In this document: positions 7,195-14,411 of the stretch, one piece after another
Layout: each line of letters begins with the position of its first letter
Numbering within the stretch: the first letter of the stretch is position 1
Source: Lachnospiraceae bacterium
GTDB taxonomy: Bacteria > Bacillota_A > Clostridia > Lachnospirales > Lachnospiraceae
Length of the DNA stretch: 15,198 bases
Assembly (NCBI GenBank): GCA_024699595.1
Contig: JAILPG010000322.1
Coordinates: 1-15,198 of the forward strand
Direction of reading: 5' to 3'
Program-made: the position numbers and the translations under genes
Notes under the pieces: model-generated
Told to the model about the DNA's origin: nothing
The model's database searches: none
The model's input: only the letters and a program-made list of their open reading frames with translations

Positions 7195-7980
7195 ATGAAG
7201 GAAATATTCACTGAGCTTTTAAACATCTGTGAAAAATACAGAGACTGCCATAAGATAATGGTTCTGTTTTTCATGGCTGTTTTGGTGATCTTTCTGATAA
7301 ACTGCAAAAAAGAGGATGAAGATCCGGAAAAGCTTCCGGATGAAGCCTGCAAAGACAGTCGGGTGTCCCCGGCTGTCTTTGTGTTGTCAATATATACCGG
7401 GATAGCTTATTGCTTTGCCCTTCTGTTAAGATCCGTTTCGGACAAAACAGACAAAACCGATAAATCCGATATAAAGAAACGTTTCTTATGGATCCCTGCG
7501 GTCCTGTTTCTTTCTGCAGCAGTGATATTATCAGGAAACAGGATCATTTCAAAGGATTATTATTCACCTGCTGACAATACTCTGCATTTAAGAACACAGT
7601 ACGTTGCCGTGATGGACAGGATACTTGAGGATGCAGGATCAAAACAGGTGATAAGGGTTGCGGGATATGAAGCGATATCCGATTGTTTTGCGGTATATTC
7701 GTCACGATTTTCCCCTTTGTATGACGGGGTAGATAAAGATCATCTTAACGAGCTTTCAAAAGATGCTTACACGGTCTATGAACAGTTTCAGGATAAGGAA
7801 CCCGATATGAAGAAGGTAACGGATGCGCTTAAGTCATCTGGATGTATCTACCTCGTAACGGATACGGATAAGTACTATCCGCTGTTTCCTGCTTCGGAAT
7901 ACGGATATGTCCTGCTTGATAAGATAGGCTCAATTGAGATATACAGGATATCTGATGAAACAGGAGGTGAAGACGGTTGA
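7195..7980 (+). CDS. Membrane-anchored protein with extracytoplasmic C-terminal domain
   Basis: No family is recognised for this 261-residue protein. It has three likely membrane helices (about 20-36, 59-79, 97-115), then a soluble region (116-261) that the positive-inside rule places outside the cell. The cytoplasmic loop before helix 3 contains a DKT-DKT-DKS repeat (residues 83-91). By eye the last helix plus soluble part resembles the C-terminal half of the 10388 gene product: both have a helix ending in LSG, then an aromatic-rich start, a stretch ending in a YLVTD/YVVLD-type strand (219-223 here) and a final IEIYRI/LVYKY-type strand. This layout is common at the C-terminus of glycan-assembly membrane enzymes, so a role in polysaccharide assembly is plausible but unproven. 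ATG at 7195 has only a weak GGGG six bases upstream. It begins 17 bases after fcl, and its stop overlaps the next start. Confidence 0.6.
   Translation: MKEIFTELLNICEKYRDCHKIMVLFFMAVLVIFLINCKKEDEDPEKLPDEACKDSRVSPAVFVLSIYTGIAYCFALLLRSVSDKTDKTDKSDIKKRFLWIPAVLFLSAAVILSGNRIISKDYYSPADNTLHLRTQYVAVMDRILEDAGSKQVIRVAGYEAISDCFAVYSSRFSPLYDGVDKDHLNELSKDAYTVYEQFQDKEPDMKKVTDALKSSGCIYLVTDTDKYYPLFPASEYGYVLLDKIGSIEIYRISDETGGEDG
7441..7467 (+). repeat. Three 9-bp imperfect tandem repeats in a charged loop
   Basis: GACAAAACA, GACAAAACC and GATAAATCC follow one another and encode DKT-DKT-DKS in a predicted cytoplasmic loop. Probably replication slippage in a tolerant linker. Confidence 0.7.
7962..7979 (+). promoter_or_regulatory. 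Ribosome binding site that supports a TTG start at 7977
   Basis: AGGAGGTGA (7962-7970) is a near full-length match to the anti-Shine-Dalgarno sequence. Its AGGAGG core ends nine bases before TTG at 7977. That TTG overlaps the stop of the previous gene (TTGA), a typical coupled junction. No ATG follows closely in frame. Confidence 0.8.
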
Positions 7981-9260
7981 TCTATCTGATCTCTCTTGCA
8001 CTTTTTATCCTGTTTTTTGTGATGTCCTTTATAGCAGGCTATGTGATATTCATTAAGACCAGGCATATGGACAAATCTTTTGTTACCCTTTACTGTCAGG
8101 GAATGACACTGATCATTGTCATTTTTGCCATATGCAGTACTCTGTGTTCGTTTTTTCATGCAAGCGTGAGATTTGCAGCGGCTCTGTGGCTCTGTGTGAT
8201 CCTGCTTTTGGAGCTGGTTTTCGTATTCAGGGATACCAGACTGTTTCCGGTGTTTTTAAAGGAACTGTGGACCGACACAAAAAAGAGGCTTAAAAACGGC
8301 CCGCTTACAACGGCTCTCGGGCTTATCGTATTTTCTGCCCTGATCTTTCAGATACTGTTTTTAACCTCACACACCTTTTATGACACCTCTTTGATAAATG
8401 GCATAAAGGAAGCGACCAGGGCTTATGAAACAGGAAGTATAGAGATATCATCACCGCTTATGATGTTATATGCTTCGCTGTCCATCCTGTTAAAGATACA
8501 TCCTTTAACACTGATCTTTTCGATATGGCCTTTTGTGATCCTTCCGGTCTATCACGGCTTTGAATGGAGTCTTTCCGGAAGGCTCTTTAAGGATGATATG
8601 AATCTGAGACTGTTTATGATGCTTATTTTTAATCTGTTTCAGATCTTTGGATACTACTGTATGGAAACGGCCGGAGGGACCATGCTTTTATCCTATTACA
8701 GGGGCAGCGCCTTTTTGCTGTATGCCGTTTTACCGATGGGGCTGTGGTTTGTGATCCGGTTTAATGACCGGATAAGGGATAGGATAAAGGATAGGATAAA
8801 GGAGTCATTTGAATACACGGAATTTACTGATGAAGAGGAAGAGGATATGAAAAATCATAAGCTGGTAAATGCGAGGACAGTAGGGATATTGCTTTTAGTA
8901 TTCATAGTTGTTACGGCAGGACTTATCTTTGTGCTTAACAGAAAGATAAACAATTTGCACAATGCCCTTGTAGGCTATCAGAGCGCAAAAGAGAACGCGA
9001 TAAGCGTAAGCGAATTCGGAGAAAAAGAGGGCTCGGATCTTATGATAATTGAGAAAAGAGACGGGCTCATACTGATAGGCGGTGCGGACGAAAGCGAAAA
9101 TGAAGAACTCCTTAAATACCTGCTTGAATCTGATAAGGAGGTTAAGGAGTGGTATATACGGCAGGGGATGGAAAAAGACAGGATATCCCTTGATCTCTGC
9201 AAAGAGAATGATGTAAAGGTGGATAAAGTATACAGTATACAGGAAGCTTCCGGAGAATAA
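7977..9260 (+). CDS. Polytopic membrane protein (DUF6077-like N-module) with odd C-terminal tail
   Basis: The 427-residue protein has about nine membrane helices in residues 3-262 and another at 303-320. Residues 109-262 parallel the 9265 protein: HTFYDTSLINGI (132-143) matches NFTLDASFYVAG, KIHPLTL (173-179) matches KISPLIW, and YYRGSAFLLY (240-249) matches TYEGKAIVGN. From memory this layout is that of the uncharacterised DUF6077 membrane proteins of Lachnospiraceae. A short charged loop with a DRIK repeat (266-273) precedes the last helix. The tail 345-423 reads like the start of a secreted metallo-beta-lactamase-like fold: GSDLMII (352-358), DGLILIGGADESENEELLKY (362-381), WYIRQG (392-397) and VDKVYSI (415-421). 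Where that fold has its HxHxDH metal ligands, this protein has QGMEKDR, and it then ends. If that reading is right, the domain is truncated and cannot bind zinc in the usual way. TTG start with excellent ribosome binding site. Confidence 0.55.
   Translation: MIYLISLALFILFFVMSFIAGYVIFIKTRHMDKSFVTLYCQGMTLIIVIFAICSTLCSFFHASVRFAAALWLCVILLLELVFVFRDTRLFPVFLKELWTDTKKRLKNGPLTTALGLIVFSALIFQILFLTSHTFYDTSLINGIKEATRAYETGSIEISSPLMMLYASLSILLKIHPLTLIFSIWPFVILPVYHGFEWSLSGRLFKDDMNLRLFMMLIFNLFQIFGYYCMETAGGTMLLSYYRGSAFLLYAVLPMGLWFVIRFNDRIRDRIKDRIKESFEYTEFTDEEEEDMKNHKLVNARTVGILLLVFIVVTAGLIFVLNRKINNLHNALVGYQSAKENAISVSEFGEKEGSDLMIIEKRDGLILIGGADESENEELLKYLLESDKEVKEWYIRQGMEKDRISLDLCKENDVKVDKVYSIQEASGE
8766..8801 (+). 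repeat. Three 12-bp tandem repeats
   Basis: Units 8766-8777, 8778-8789 and 8790-8801; the second and third are identical (GATAGGATAAAG) and the first differs at three bases. They encode DRIR-DRIK-DRIK in a charged cytoplasmic loop of the 7977 gene. The unit keeps the frame, so copy number could vary without breaking the gene. Confidence 0.85.
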
Positions 9261-9264
9261 ACCC

Positions 9265-10380
9265 ATGACTGACACAGCCGTGATCATAGCCGGTGTTTTA
9301 TTTAACTTCATAGTGTATCTGGCGTTTGGATCGCTGATCCTCTATAAAAAGAGCGGGGATCCGTCAGACGCCCCGAAGGTATCGCTTCCCATAAGGCTGC
9401 TTGCGGGATTTTTCTTCTATTACACGGTTTTTTTCGTGTTCTGTGTGCCCGTGATGAAGATGTACAGGCCTTTGTCGATGCTTTCCGGGATATGGGGAGT
9501 ATTTACCCTTGTTGTGATCGCTGTTTCCGCCATCTTAAACCATAAGCTCTGGTTTGATGACCTTAAGGAGCTTTTGCTTAAGATACGGACAGAGCGGTTC
9601 CTCTTTGTTTTTCTGCTCCTTTTTGTGGGACTTCAGATCTTTCTTACGGCCTTTACATATAATTTTACCCTCGACGCATCCTTCTATGTTGCAGGCGTCA
9701 GTACAAATATAGATACCAACATGATAAACGTGTACGATCCTTTTACGGGAGCCTGGCAGGACCATTTTGAGATGAGGTATTTTTTTGCCACCTATCCCGT
9801 ACAGGATGCGGTGGTATGCCAGATATTTAAGATATCTCCGCTTATTTGGACCAAATCTGTCATGGCCGTTACCATCATCCTGCTGACAAACTGCGCTTAC
9901 TATCTTATCGTGAATGCATTGAATGCAGGCAGGCAGGAAAAAGCAGAGGATAAAAAAGCATACAGGATATCTGTGGCCTTAACGCTTACAATGATCCTTT
10001 TTGTAAACCTTACCTTTAATACGATCTATTCGGCTTCGGTATTTCTGTTTACAAGGACCTATGAGGGCAAGGCGATAGTCGGAAATCTTGCCGTTTTATT
10101 CATTTTTTACATGTTCATTCTGCTAAATGATGAAAAAGCCCCCCCGAGAGCGTGGCTTATACTGTTTTTTATATGCTTTGGGGCTTCGACCGTTTCATCT
10201 ACCGCAAATATGCTGCTTCCGGTGGAGATGACTGTGCTGTTTCTGCCGATGATCATCAGGAAAAAGCAGTATAAACGGCTGCTTTCCTATATGCTTTGCG
10301 TAATACCGGGAGTCGTGTTTGCCCTTCTTTTTGTATTGTATGTGAAGGGAAAGTTTGTATTTTATACTTATCCGAGATAG
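9265..10380 (+). CDS. Polytopic membrane protein, DUF6077-like, N-terminal module
   Basis: This 371-residue protein has about nine to ten membrane helices (near 5-27, 44-64, 74-91, 112-131, 195-217, 236-252, 270-287, 296-312, 317-331, 342-360). Conserved-looking features are LDASFYVAG (136-144) after the fourth helix, DPFTG (158-162), YPVQDAVVCQIFKISPL (177-193) and RTYEGKAIVGN (264-274). In my recollection this pattern is that of the uncharacterised DUF6077 family, whose members are longer single proteins. Here the frame stops at TAG (10378-10380), just after a membrane helix. The apparent remainder follows in frame +1 as the 10388 gene. The product could be the first half of a split two-gene protein or the first half of a frameshifted one. 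ATG at 9265 has GGAG nine bases upstream and lies four bases after the 7977 gene. An acidic residue in an outer loop is compatible with a glycan-handling enzyme, but no reaction can be assigned. Confidence 0.55.
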   Translation: MTDTAVIIAGVLFNFIVYLAFGSLILYKKSGDPSDAPKVSLPIRLLAGFFFYYTVFFVFCVPVMKMYRPLSMLSGIWGVFTLVVIAVSAILNHKLWFDDLKELLLKIRTERFLFVFLLLFVGLQIFLTAFTYNFTLDASFYVAGVSTNIDTNMINVYDPFTGAWQDHFEMRYFFATYPVQDAVVCQIFKISPLIWTKSVMAVTIILLTNCAYYLIVNALNAGRQEKAEDKKAYRISVALTLTMILFVNLTFNTIYSASVFLFTRTYEGKAIVGNLAVLFIFYMFILLNDEKAPPRAWLILFFICFGASTVSSTANMLLPVEMTVLFLPMIIRKKQYKRLLSYMLCVIPGVVFALLFVLYVKGKFVFYTYPR

Positions 10381-10387
10381 GAGAAAC

Positions 10388-11251
10388 ATGCAGAGTCTGA
10401 ATGTCTTTGAGAAAGGAATGGGATATCTCGAGGCAGTGCTTTCGTATTATACCGGAGGCGCCGCTTATTTAATGCTGTATGTGCTGTGCCTGTGTCTGAT
10501 ACTTGTCTATGGAGACAAAAGGGAAAAAGAGATATTCATACCTCAGGGGATATTCCTGATCTGTACGGTTTATAACCCGGTTGCTCCGCTTATCCTTGAC
10601 AGATTCTTCGATGTTAACAGTGAATACTACAGATTCTTCTGGCTTGCTCCCTTCGTGATCCTGATACCTCATGTTTTTACGAAGTTTATCTTAAATGGAA
10701 AAAAGGGACAGAGGATCGTCACTATCGTGATCCTTTCTGGAGTGCTTCTTCTGTCGGGAGATTTTATATACAAAGACGGCTTTAAGCTTGCACAGAACAT
10801 ATACAAGATGCCCGATGAGCTGATAAAGGTATCCGAGCTTATACATAAGGATTCGGATAAGGAATATACTAAAGTATTTCTTGAATATGAATACAACATG
10901 CAGATGAGACAGTATGATCCCAGGCTTTTGCTGACCGTGGACAGGGAGGATTATCTGTATGCGGTCGCTAATAATTTCACACAGGAAATGCTTGAGGATG
11001 AGACTCATCCCCAGTACAGGATAATAGCGGCTCTCATAAAGTATCAGGATGTAAGTGTTCCGGACTTTCAGGCTGCAATGGAGGCAACACATACCGAATA
11101 CGTGGTTTTGGACAAGAGAAACCTAAGGCTTGATTATTTAAAGGAGTGCGGCCTTATTCAGACGGGAGAGACAGAGGATCATCTGGTCTATAAGTATCCG
11201 CTTAAGGAAGATACGGCCTTTGAGCTTGTGGACTATTCCGTTGTGTACTGA
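10388..11251 (+). CDS. Membrane protein with extracytoplasmic domain, C-terminal module of the preceding gene
   Basis: The 287-residue protein has four likely helices (24-42, 51-69, 83-102, 109-125) and an outside domain (126-287). The segment YNPVAPLILDRFF (62-74) and EYYRFFWLAPF (79-89) looks like the middle of a larger DUF6077-type membrane protein rather than an N-terminal region. The soluble part resembles the end of the 7195 protein. ATG at 10388 follows AGGAG (10379-10383), which overlaps the TAG stop of the 9265 gene, by four bases. Translation is therefore likely by re-initiation. An in-frame TTG at 10355 would give eleven more residues and a 26-base overlap, and is less likely. The frame is +1 relative to the 9265 gene, so removing one base near the junction would give one protein of about 660 residues. 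No function is assigned; the operon suggests cell-surface glycan work. Confidence 0.55.
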   Translation: MQSLNVFEKGMGYLEAVLSYYTGGAAYLMLYVLCLCLILVYGDKREKEIFIPQGIFLICTVYNPVAPLILDRFFDVNSEYYRFFWLAPFVILIPHVFTKFILNGKKGQRIVTIVILSGVLLLSGDFIYKDGFKLAQNIYKMPDELIKVSELIHKDSDKEYTKVFLEYEYNMQMRQYDPRLLLTVDREDYLYAVANNFTQEMLEDETHPQYRIIAALIKYQDVSVPDFQAAMEATHTEYVVLDKRNLRLDYLKECGLIQTGETEDHLVYKYPLKEDTAFELVDYSVVY

Positions 11252-11255
11252 CAGA

Positions 11256-11279
11256 CCCGCATACCGGTTCTGATGCGGG
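11256..11279 (+). other. Intergenic hairpin before the first glycosyltransferase
   Basis: CCCGCAT (11256-11262) and ATGCGGG (11273-11279) form a 7-bp stem with a ten-base loop in the 46-base gap between genes. Only a weak T-stretch follows (GTTATTT). It could be a processing or partial attenuation site rather than a full terminator, since the downstream genes lack a clear promoter. Confidence 0.4.
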
Positions 11280-11297
11280 CAGTTATTTGGAGGGCAT

Positions 11298-12230
11298 ATG
11301 CAGCACCTGCTCACTGTATTTACACCTACATACAACAGAAGAGATCTGTTAAAAAGAGTATATGAAAGCCTTAAGGCACAGACTTCTAAAGATTTTGTCT
11401 GGCTTGTCTGTGACGACGGATCTGACGATGGGACCTCTGAGCTGATAGAAGGATTTATCTCGGAGGGGATCCTCGATATCAGATATGAGTATTTTAATAA
11501 TGGCGGAAAGATGAGAGCCCATAACAAAGGCGTCATGCTCTGCGATACAGAGCTGTTTGTCTGCCTTGATTCCGATGATTATCTGGTAAAGGATGCCGTT
11601 AAGAGGATCACGGACTGCTATGAGGGCCTTGACGAGAAAGACCCGCTCTCAGAAAAACAGATCTGCGGGATAGTCGCGCATAAGGGCGAGTCAGAGGATA
11701 AGGTATTATATGGGCAGGAATTTCCCGACGTTTTATATTCCACCCTCTACGGTCTTTACTTAAAGGGCTTTAAAGGTGAGACGACTCTTGTATATAAAAC
11801 AGAGGTATTAAGGCAATTCCCCTTCCCTGAGACAGAGGGGGAAAAATACGTGCCCGAAGACTATATTTATGATAAAATAGACGGTGAATATGTATTGAAG
11901 GTGTTGCCTGAGATCATCACTGTCTGTGAGATAGTATCGTCAGGCTATACGGATTCCTTAAAGAGATTAAAGAGAGATAATCCCGAGGCGTGGTATCTCT
12001 ATTACAGACAGAGAACAGAGATAACACCCCACGGAATACTTAAGTTTAAATATTCCGGATATTACGTTATATATGCGCTTCGCACGTCTCATAAGCTCAT
12101 ACCAAAAGATTCCGGCAGTGATTACAGAAAAGATCCGAAGACTGTCAGGTCAGAGAATAAGATAGGCGCATTTACGGTTCTTTCAGGTCTCCTTTCCGCC
12201 CTTCTCATAATCATTTTAAGAAAACAGTAA
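11298..12230 (+). CDS. Family 2 glycosyltransferase with C-terminal membrane helix
   Basis: This 310-residue GT-A fold glycosyltransferase (family 2) would transfer a sugar from a nucleotide donor to a lipid-linked acceptor on the cytoplasmic face. It has the opening strand LTVFTPTYNRRDLL (5-18), the nucleotide-binding Asp pair in CDDGSDDGT (38-46), NGGKMRAHNKG (68-78) and the metal-binding DxD as DSDD (91-94). PEDYIYD (186-192) carries the probable catalytic acidic pair. Residues 290-307 form one hydrophobic helix before RKQ, which would anchor the enzyme in the membrane. The NGGK-x-x-AHN type is one I associate with Lachnospiraceae capsule loci. ATG at 11298 follows GGAGG by four bases. Donor and acceptor cannot be told from the sequence; GDP-fucose and dTDP-rhamnose are candidate donors given the neighbours. 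Confidence 0.87.
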   Translation: MQHLLTVFTPTYNRRDLLKRVYESLKAQTSKDFVWLVCDDGSDDGTSELIEGFISEGILDIRYEYFNNGGKMRAHNKGVMLCDTELFVCLDSDDYLVKDAVKRITDCYEGLDEKDPLSEKQICGIVAHKGESEDKVLYGQEFPDVLYSTLYGLYLKGFKGETTLVYKTEVLRQFPFPETEGEKYVPEDYIYDKIDGEYVLKVLPEIITVCEIVSSGYTDSLKRLKRDNPEAWYLYYRQRTEITPHGILKFKYSGYYVIYALRTSHKLIPKDSGSDYRKDPKTVRSENKIGAFTVLSGLLSALLIIILRKQ

Positions 12231-12232
12231 CT

Positions 12233-12260
12233 GATCAGCGTTTCCTTAGGAACGCTTATC
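12233..12260 (+). other. Intergenic hairpin before the sugar-phosphate transferase
   Basis: AGCGTTTC (12237-12244) pairs with GGAACGCT (12249-12256), with one G-T wobble, around a CTTA loop. After one mismatch, GAT (12233-12235) pairs with ATC (12258-12260). No T-tract follows, so it is not a classical terminator. It lies three bases after the preceding stop and five bases before the AAGGGG ribosome binding site, so it may protect or divide the transcript. Confidence 0.5.
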
Positions 12261-12279
12261 ATGATAAGGGGTCTGTTTC

Positions 12280-13668
12280 GTGGACAGGACACGGTTTGAA
12301 AAAACACAGATGAAAAAAAGAATATACAGTTTCCTGATGGCCTTTTTAATAGTGGCCGTGGAAACGGGTATCATGGCCTACGTCTGGGTTGTATATTATA
12401 ACACCGAACTGCCCAAGGCTTACTATTTCTGGGGTCATGTATTCATATCCTTTGTCTATATGCTCATCCTCTTTTTATCCTCGATAATGTACTCGGGTCT
12501 TAAGATCGGCTCCTACAGGATGCTTGAGCTAATGTTTTCGCAGACATTTTCGACCATCATCACAAATATCCTTTTCTACGCGATCGTGTGTATGTTAGCA
12601 TATCATTTTCCGTCTCCTCTTCCGGTGATCCTTGCGACCATTACGCAGGGTTTCTGCATCGGGGCATGGATATTTATCTCAACCATAGTCTACAGGGGAC
12701 TGTTTCCTCCGCTTGACGTACTGCTCATATACGGAGGAGATCACAAGGATGTTTTTGTGGAAAAGGTTAAGACAAGGAGACATCAGTTCAGCATAACCGA
12801 CGCGATCGACCAAAATAATGATATTGCCGCGATCAAGCAGGAGATAGACAGGCATGAAGCCGTGTTCTTGTGGGATGTTGATACCGCTTACCGTAATGAG
12901 CTGTTTAAATACTGCTATGAGAGATCGGTTGAAACCTATGTGATGCCGAAGATCATGGACATAATACTGATGGGCTCACAGACTCTTCATCTGTTTGATT
13001 CGCCGCTTCTTCTGACAAAGAGTTCTCCGATAGAGGCTGAGCAGCAGTTTATAAAAAGGCTGTTTGACATTCTGTTTTCCCTGACACTTATAATCGTGCT
13101 CTCTCCCATAATGCTTGTTACCGCACTCTGCATCAAGCTTTATGACAAGGGTCCCGTCTTTTATAAGCAGATAAGGCTTACAAAGGGCAATAAGGAATTC
13201 TATATGTACAAGTTCAGGAGCATGATCGTGGATGCGGAGAAGGACGGAAAAGCAAGGCTTGCCACGAAGAATGACCCGAGGATAACCCCGGTGGGAAGAG
13301 TCATACGAAAGATAAGGTTTGATGAGCTTCCGCAGCTTTTTAACGTCTTATCCGGCTCTATGTCATTTGTGGGACCCCGTCCCGAACGCCCTGATATCGC
13401 TGAGAAGTACAAACAGAAGATGCCGGAATTCTCCTACAGGACCAAGGTCAAGGCCGGAATAACCGGATATGCGCAGATCTACGGAAAATACAATACGATG
13501 CCATATGACAAATTAAAGCTTGATCTTTATTATATCGAGAATTATTCACTGTGGATGGATCTGAGGCTCATAATACTGACCGTAAAGATCATCTTTTCTT
13601 TAAGCAGTACCGAAGGGATCAAAGAGGGATACATGACTGCAATGTTTGAGGATGATAAGGATGAATGA
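12280..13668 (+). CDS. Polyprenyl-phosphate sugar-1-phosphate transferase (priming glycosyltransferase)
   Basis: This membrane enzyme starts polysaccharide assembly by moving a sugar-1-phosphate from a nucleotide sugar to undecaprenyl phosphate. The 462-residue protein has the long-form layout: four N-terminal helices (about 15-37, 52-71, 86-108, 113-137), a CoA-binding-like Rossmann region (about 145-245) starting at DVLLIYGG, and a catalytic bacterial sugar transferase domain (256-440). The latter has its membrane helix at 265-286. Visible motifs are KFRSM (311-315), NDPRITPVGR (331-340), the catalytic Asp-Glu pair D348-E349 in RFDELPQL, and VGPRPERP (364-371). GTG at 12280 is taken as the start because AAGGGG (12266-12271) lies eight bases upstream; the next ATG at 12310 has no such site. 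It overlaps the next gene by eight bases. The sugar used (galactose, glucose or a HexNAc) cannot be told. Related proteins are WbaP, WcaJ and EpsL types. Confidence 0.92.
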   Translation: MDRTRFEKTQMKKRIYSFLMAFLIVAVETGIMAYVWVVYYNTELPKAYYFWGHVFISFVYMLILFLSSIMYSGLKIGSYRMLELMFSQTFSTIITNILFYAIVCMLAYHFPSPLPVILATITQGFCIGAWIFISTIVYRGLFPPLDVLLIYGGDHKDVFVEKVKTRRHQFSITDAIDQNNDIAAIKQEIDRHEAVFLWDVDTAYRNELFKYCYERSVETYVMPKIMDIILMGSQTLHLFDSPLLLTKSSPIEAEQQFIKRLFDILFSLTLIIVLSPIMLVTALCIKLYDKGPVFYKQIRLTKGNKEFYMYKFRSMIVDAEKDGKARLATKNDPRITPVGRVIRKIRFDELPQLFNVLSGSMSFVGPRPERPDIAEKYKQKMPEFSYRTKVKAGITGYAQIYGKYNTMPYDKLKLDLYYIENYSLWMDLRLIILTVKIIFSLSSTEGIKEGYMTAMFEDDKDE

Positions 13669-14410
13669 GGAGCTTGTAAGCATTGTCGTTCCTGTATATA
13701 ATGCGGGCACCGTAATAGAAGATACGATACAGTCGGTAAAGGCCCAGACCTATGAAAACTGGGAGCTTATTTTAGTGGATGATTCCTCTGAGGATTCAAG
13801 TGCCGCCGTGATCGGAAAGCATGTTTCGGATAAGATCATCTTTATCAGAAATACAGAGGGAAAAGGGGCCGCAAGTGCCAGAAATGTCGGGGTCAGAGCC
13901 GCTTCGGGACGGTATCTTTGCTACCTTGATGCGGACGATCTGTGGGATCCCGAAAAGATCGAAAAGCAGATAAGACATATCACTGAAAATGACTGTGCAT
14001 TCAGCTTCACAGGCTACGAATTTGCGGATGAGTTCGGAGTGGGCATGAGCAAGATCGTCCATGTACCGAAAAAGATAAACTACAGACATGCCTTAAAAAA
14101 TACAACCATCTTTACAAGCACCGTGATGTTCGATCTTAAAAAACTTACAAAAGAGGATATCATGATGCCCTGTGTGGAAAGCGAGGATACTGCGACCTGG
14201 TGGAAGATCCTTAAAAAGGAACAGTATGCTTACGGACTTGATGAATCCCTTACCCTCTACAGAAGGAGCAAAGGATCTTTGTCATCCGACAAATCCGTTG
14301 CGATAAAGAGGATATGGAATCTGTACAGAAACGTTGAGAAGCTTTCAGTGATCGAAAGCGCATACTGTTTTGTATTCTGGGCTTTTCATGCAGTACTTCG
14401 GAGGATATAG
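13661..14410 (+). CDS. Family 2 glycosyltransferase
   Basis: A 249-residue GT-A fold glycosyltransferase. It opens with MNEELVSIVVPVYN, has Asp40-Asp41 in LVDDSSED, the SARNVGVRAASG stretch (72-83), the DxD motif DADD at 90-93 and the probable catalytic acidic residues in ESEDTATW (173-180). No membrane anchor is evident apart from a hydrophobic patch at 234-246. ATG at 13661 is chosen over TTG 13646 and ATG 13652: GAGG ends nine bases before it and the protein then begins as family members normally do. It overlaps the sugar-phosphate transferase stop by eight bases (ATG inside ATGAATGA), so the two are probably translationally coupled. It likely adds an early sugar to the primed lipid carrier. 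Donor unknown. Confidence 0.9.
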   Translation: MNEELVSIVVPVYNAGTVIEDTIQSVKAQTYENWELILVDDSSEDSSAAVIGKHVSDKIIFIRNTEGKGAASARNVGVRAASGRYLCYLDADDLWDPEKIEKQIRHITENDCAFSFTGYEFADEFGVGMSKIVHVPKKINYRHALKNTTIFTSTVMFDLKKLTKEDIMMPCVESEDTATWWKILKKEQYAYGLDESLTLYRRSKGSLSSDKSVAIKRIWNLYRNVEKLSVIESAYCFVFWAFHAVLRRI

Positions 14411-14411
14411 G

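Noticed and set aside
8895..9311. Open frame of 138 codons on the minus strand
   Set aside because: It lies opposite the 3' end of the 7977 gene, has no ribosome binding site or family resemblance, and mirrors a well-supported plus-strand gene.
10139..10145. Run of seven C as the cause of a frameshift in the 9265 gene
   Set aside because: The same frame codes for plausible membrane helices on both sides of the run, so the frame change lies later, near 10346-10380.
10350..10365. Programmed -1 slippery site at the split-gene junction
   Set aside because: The second frame is +1 relative to the first, so a -1 shift would not join them, and no classical X-XXY-YYZ heptamer with a downstream structure is seen.
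10691..11092. Open frame of 133 codons on the minus strand
   Set aside because: It is antisense to the 10388 gene with low-complexity hydrophobic composition; no independent gene evidence.
11138..11536. Open frame of 132 codons on the minus strand
   Set aside because: It crosses an intergenic hairpin and the start of a clear glycosyltransferase gene on the other strand; no support.
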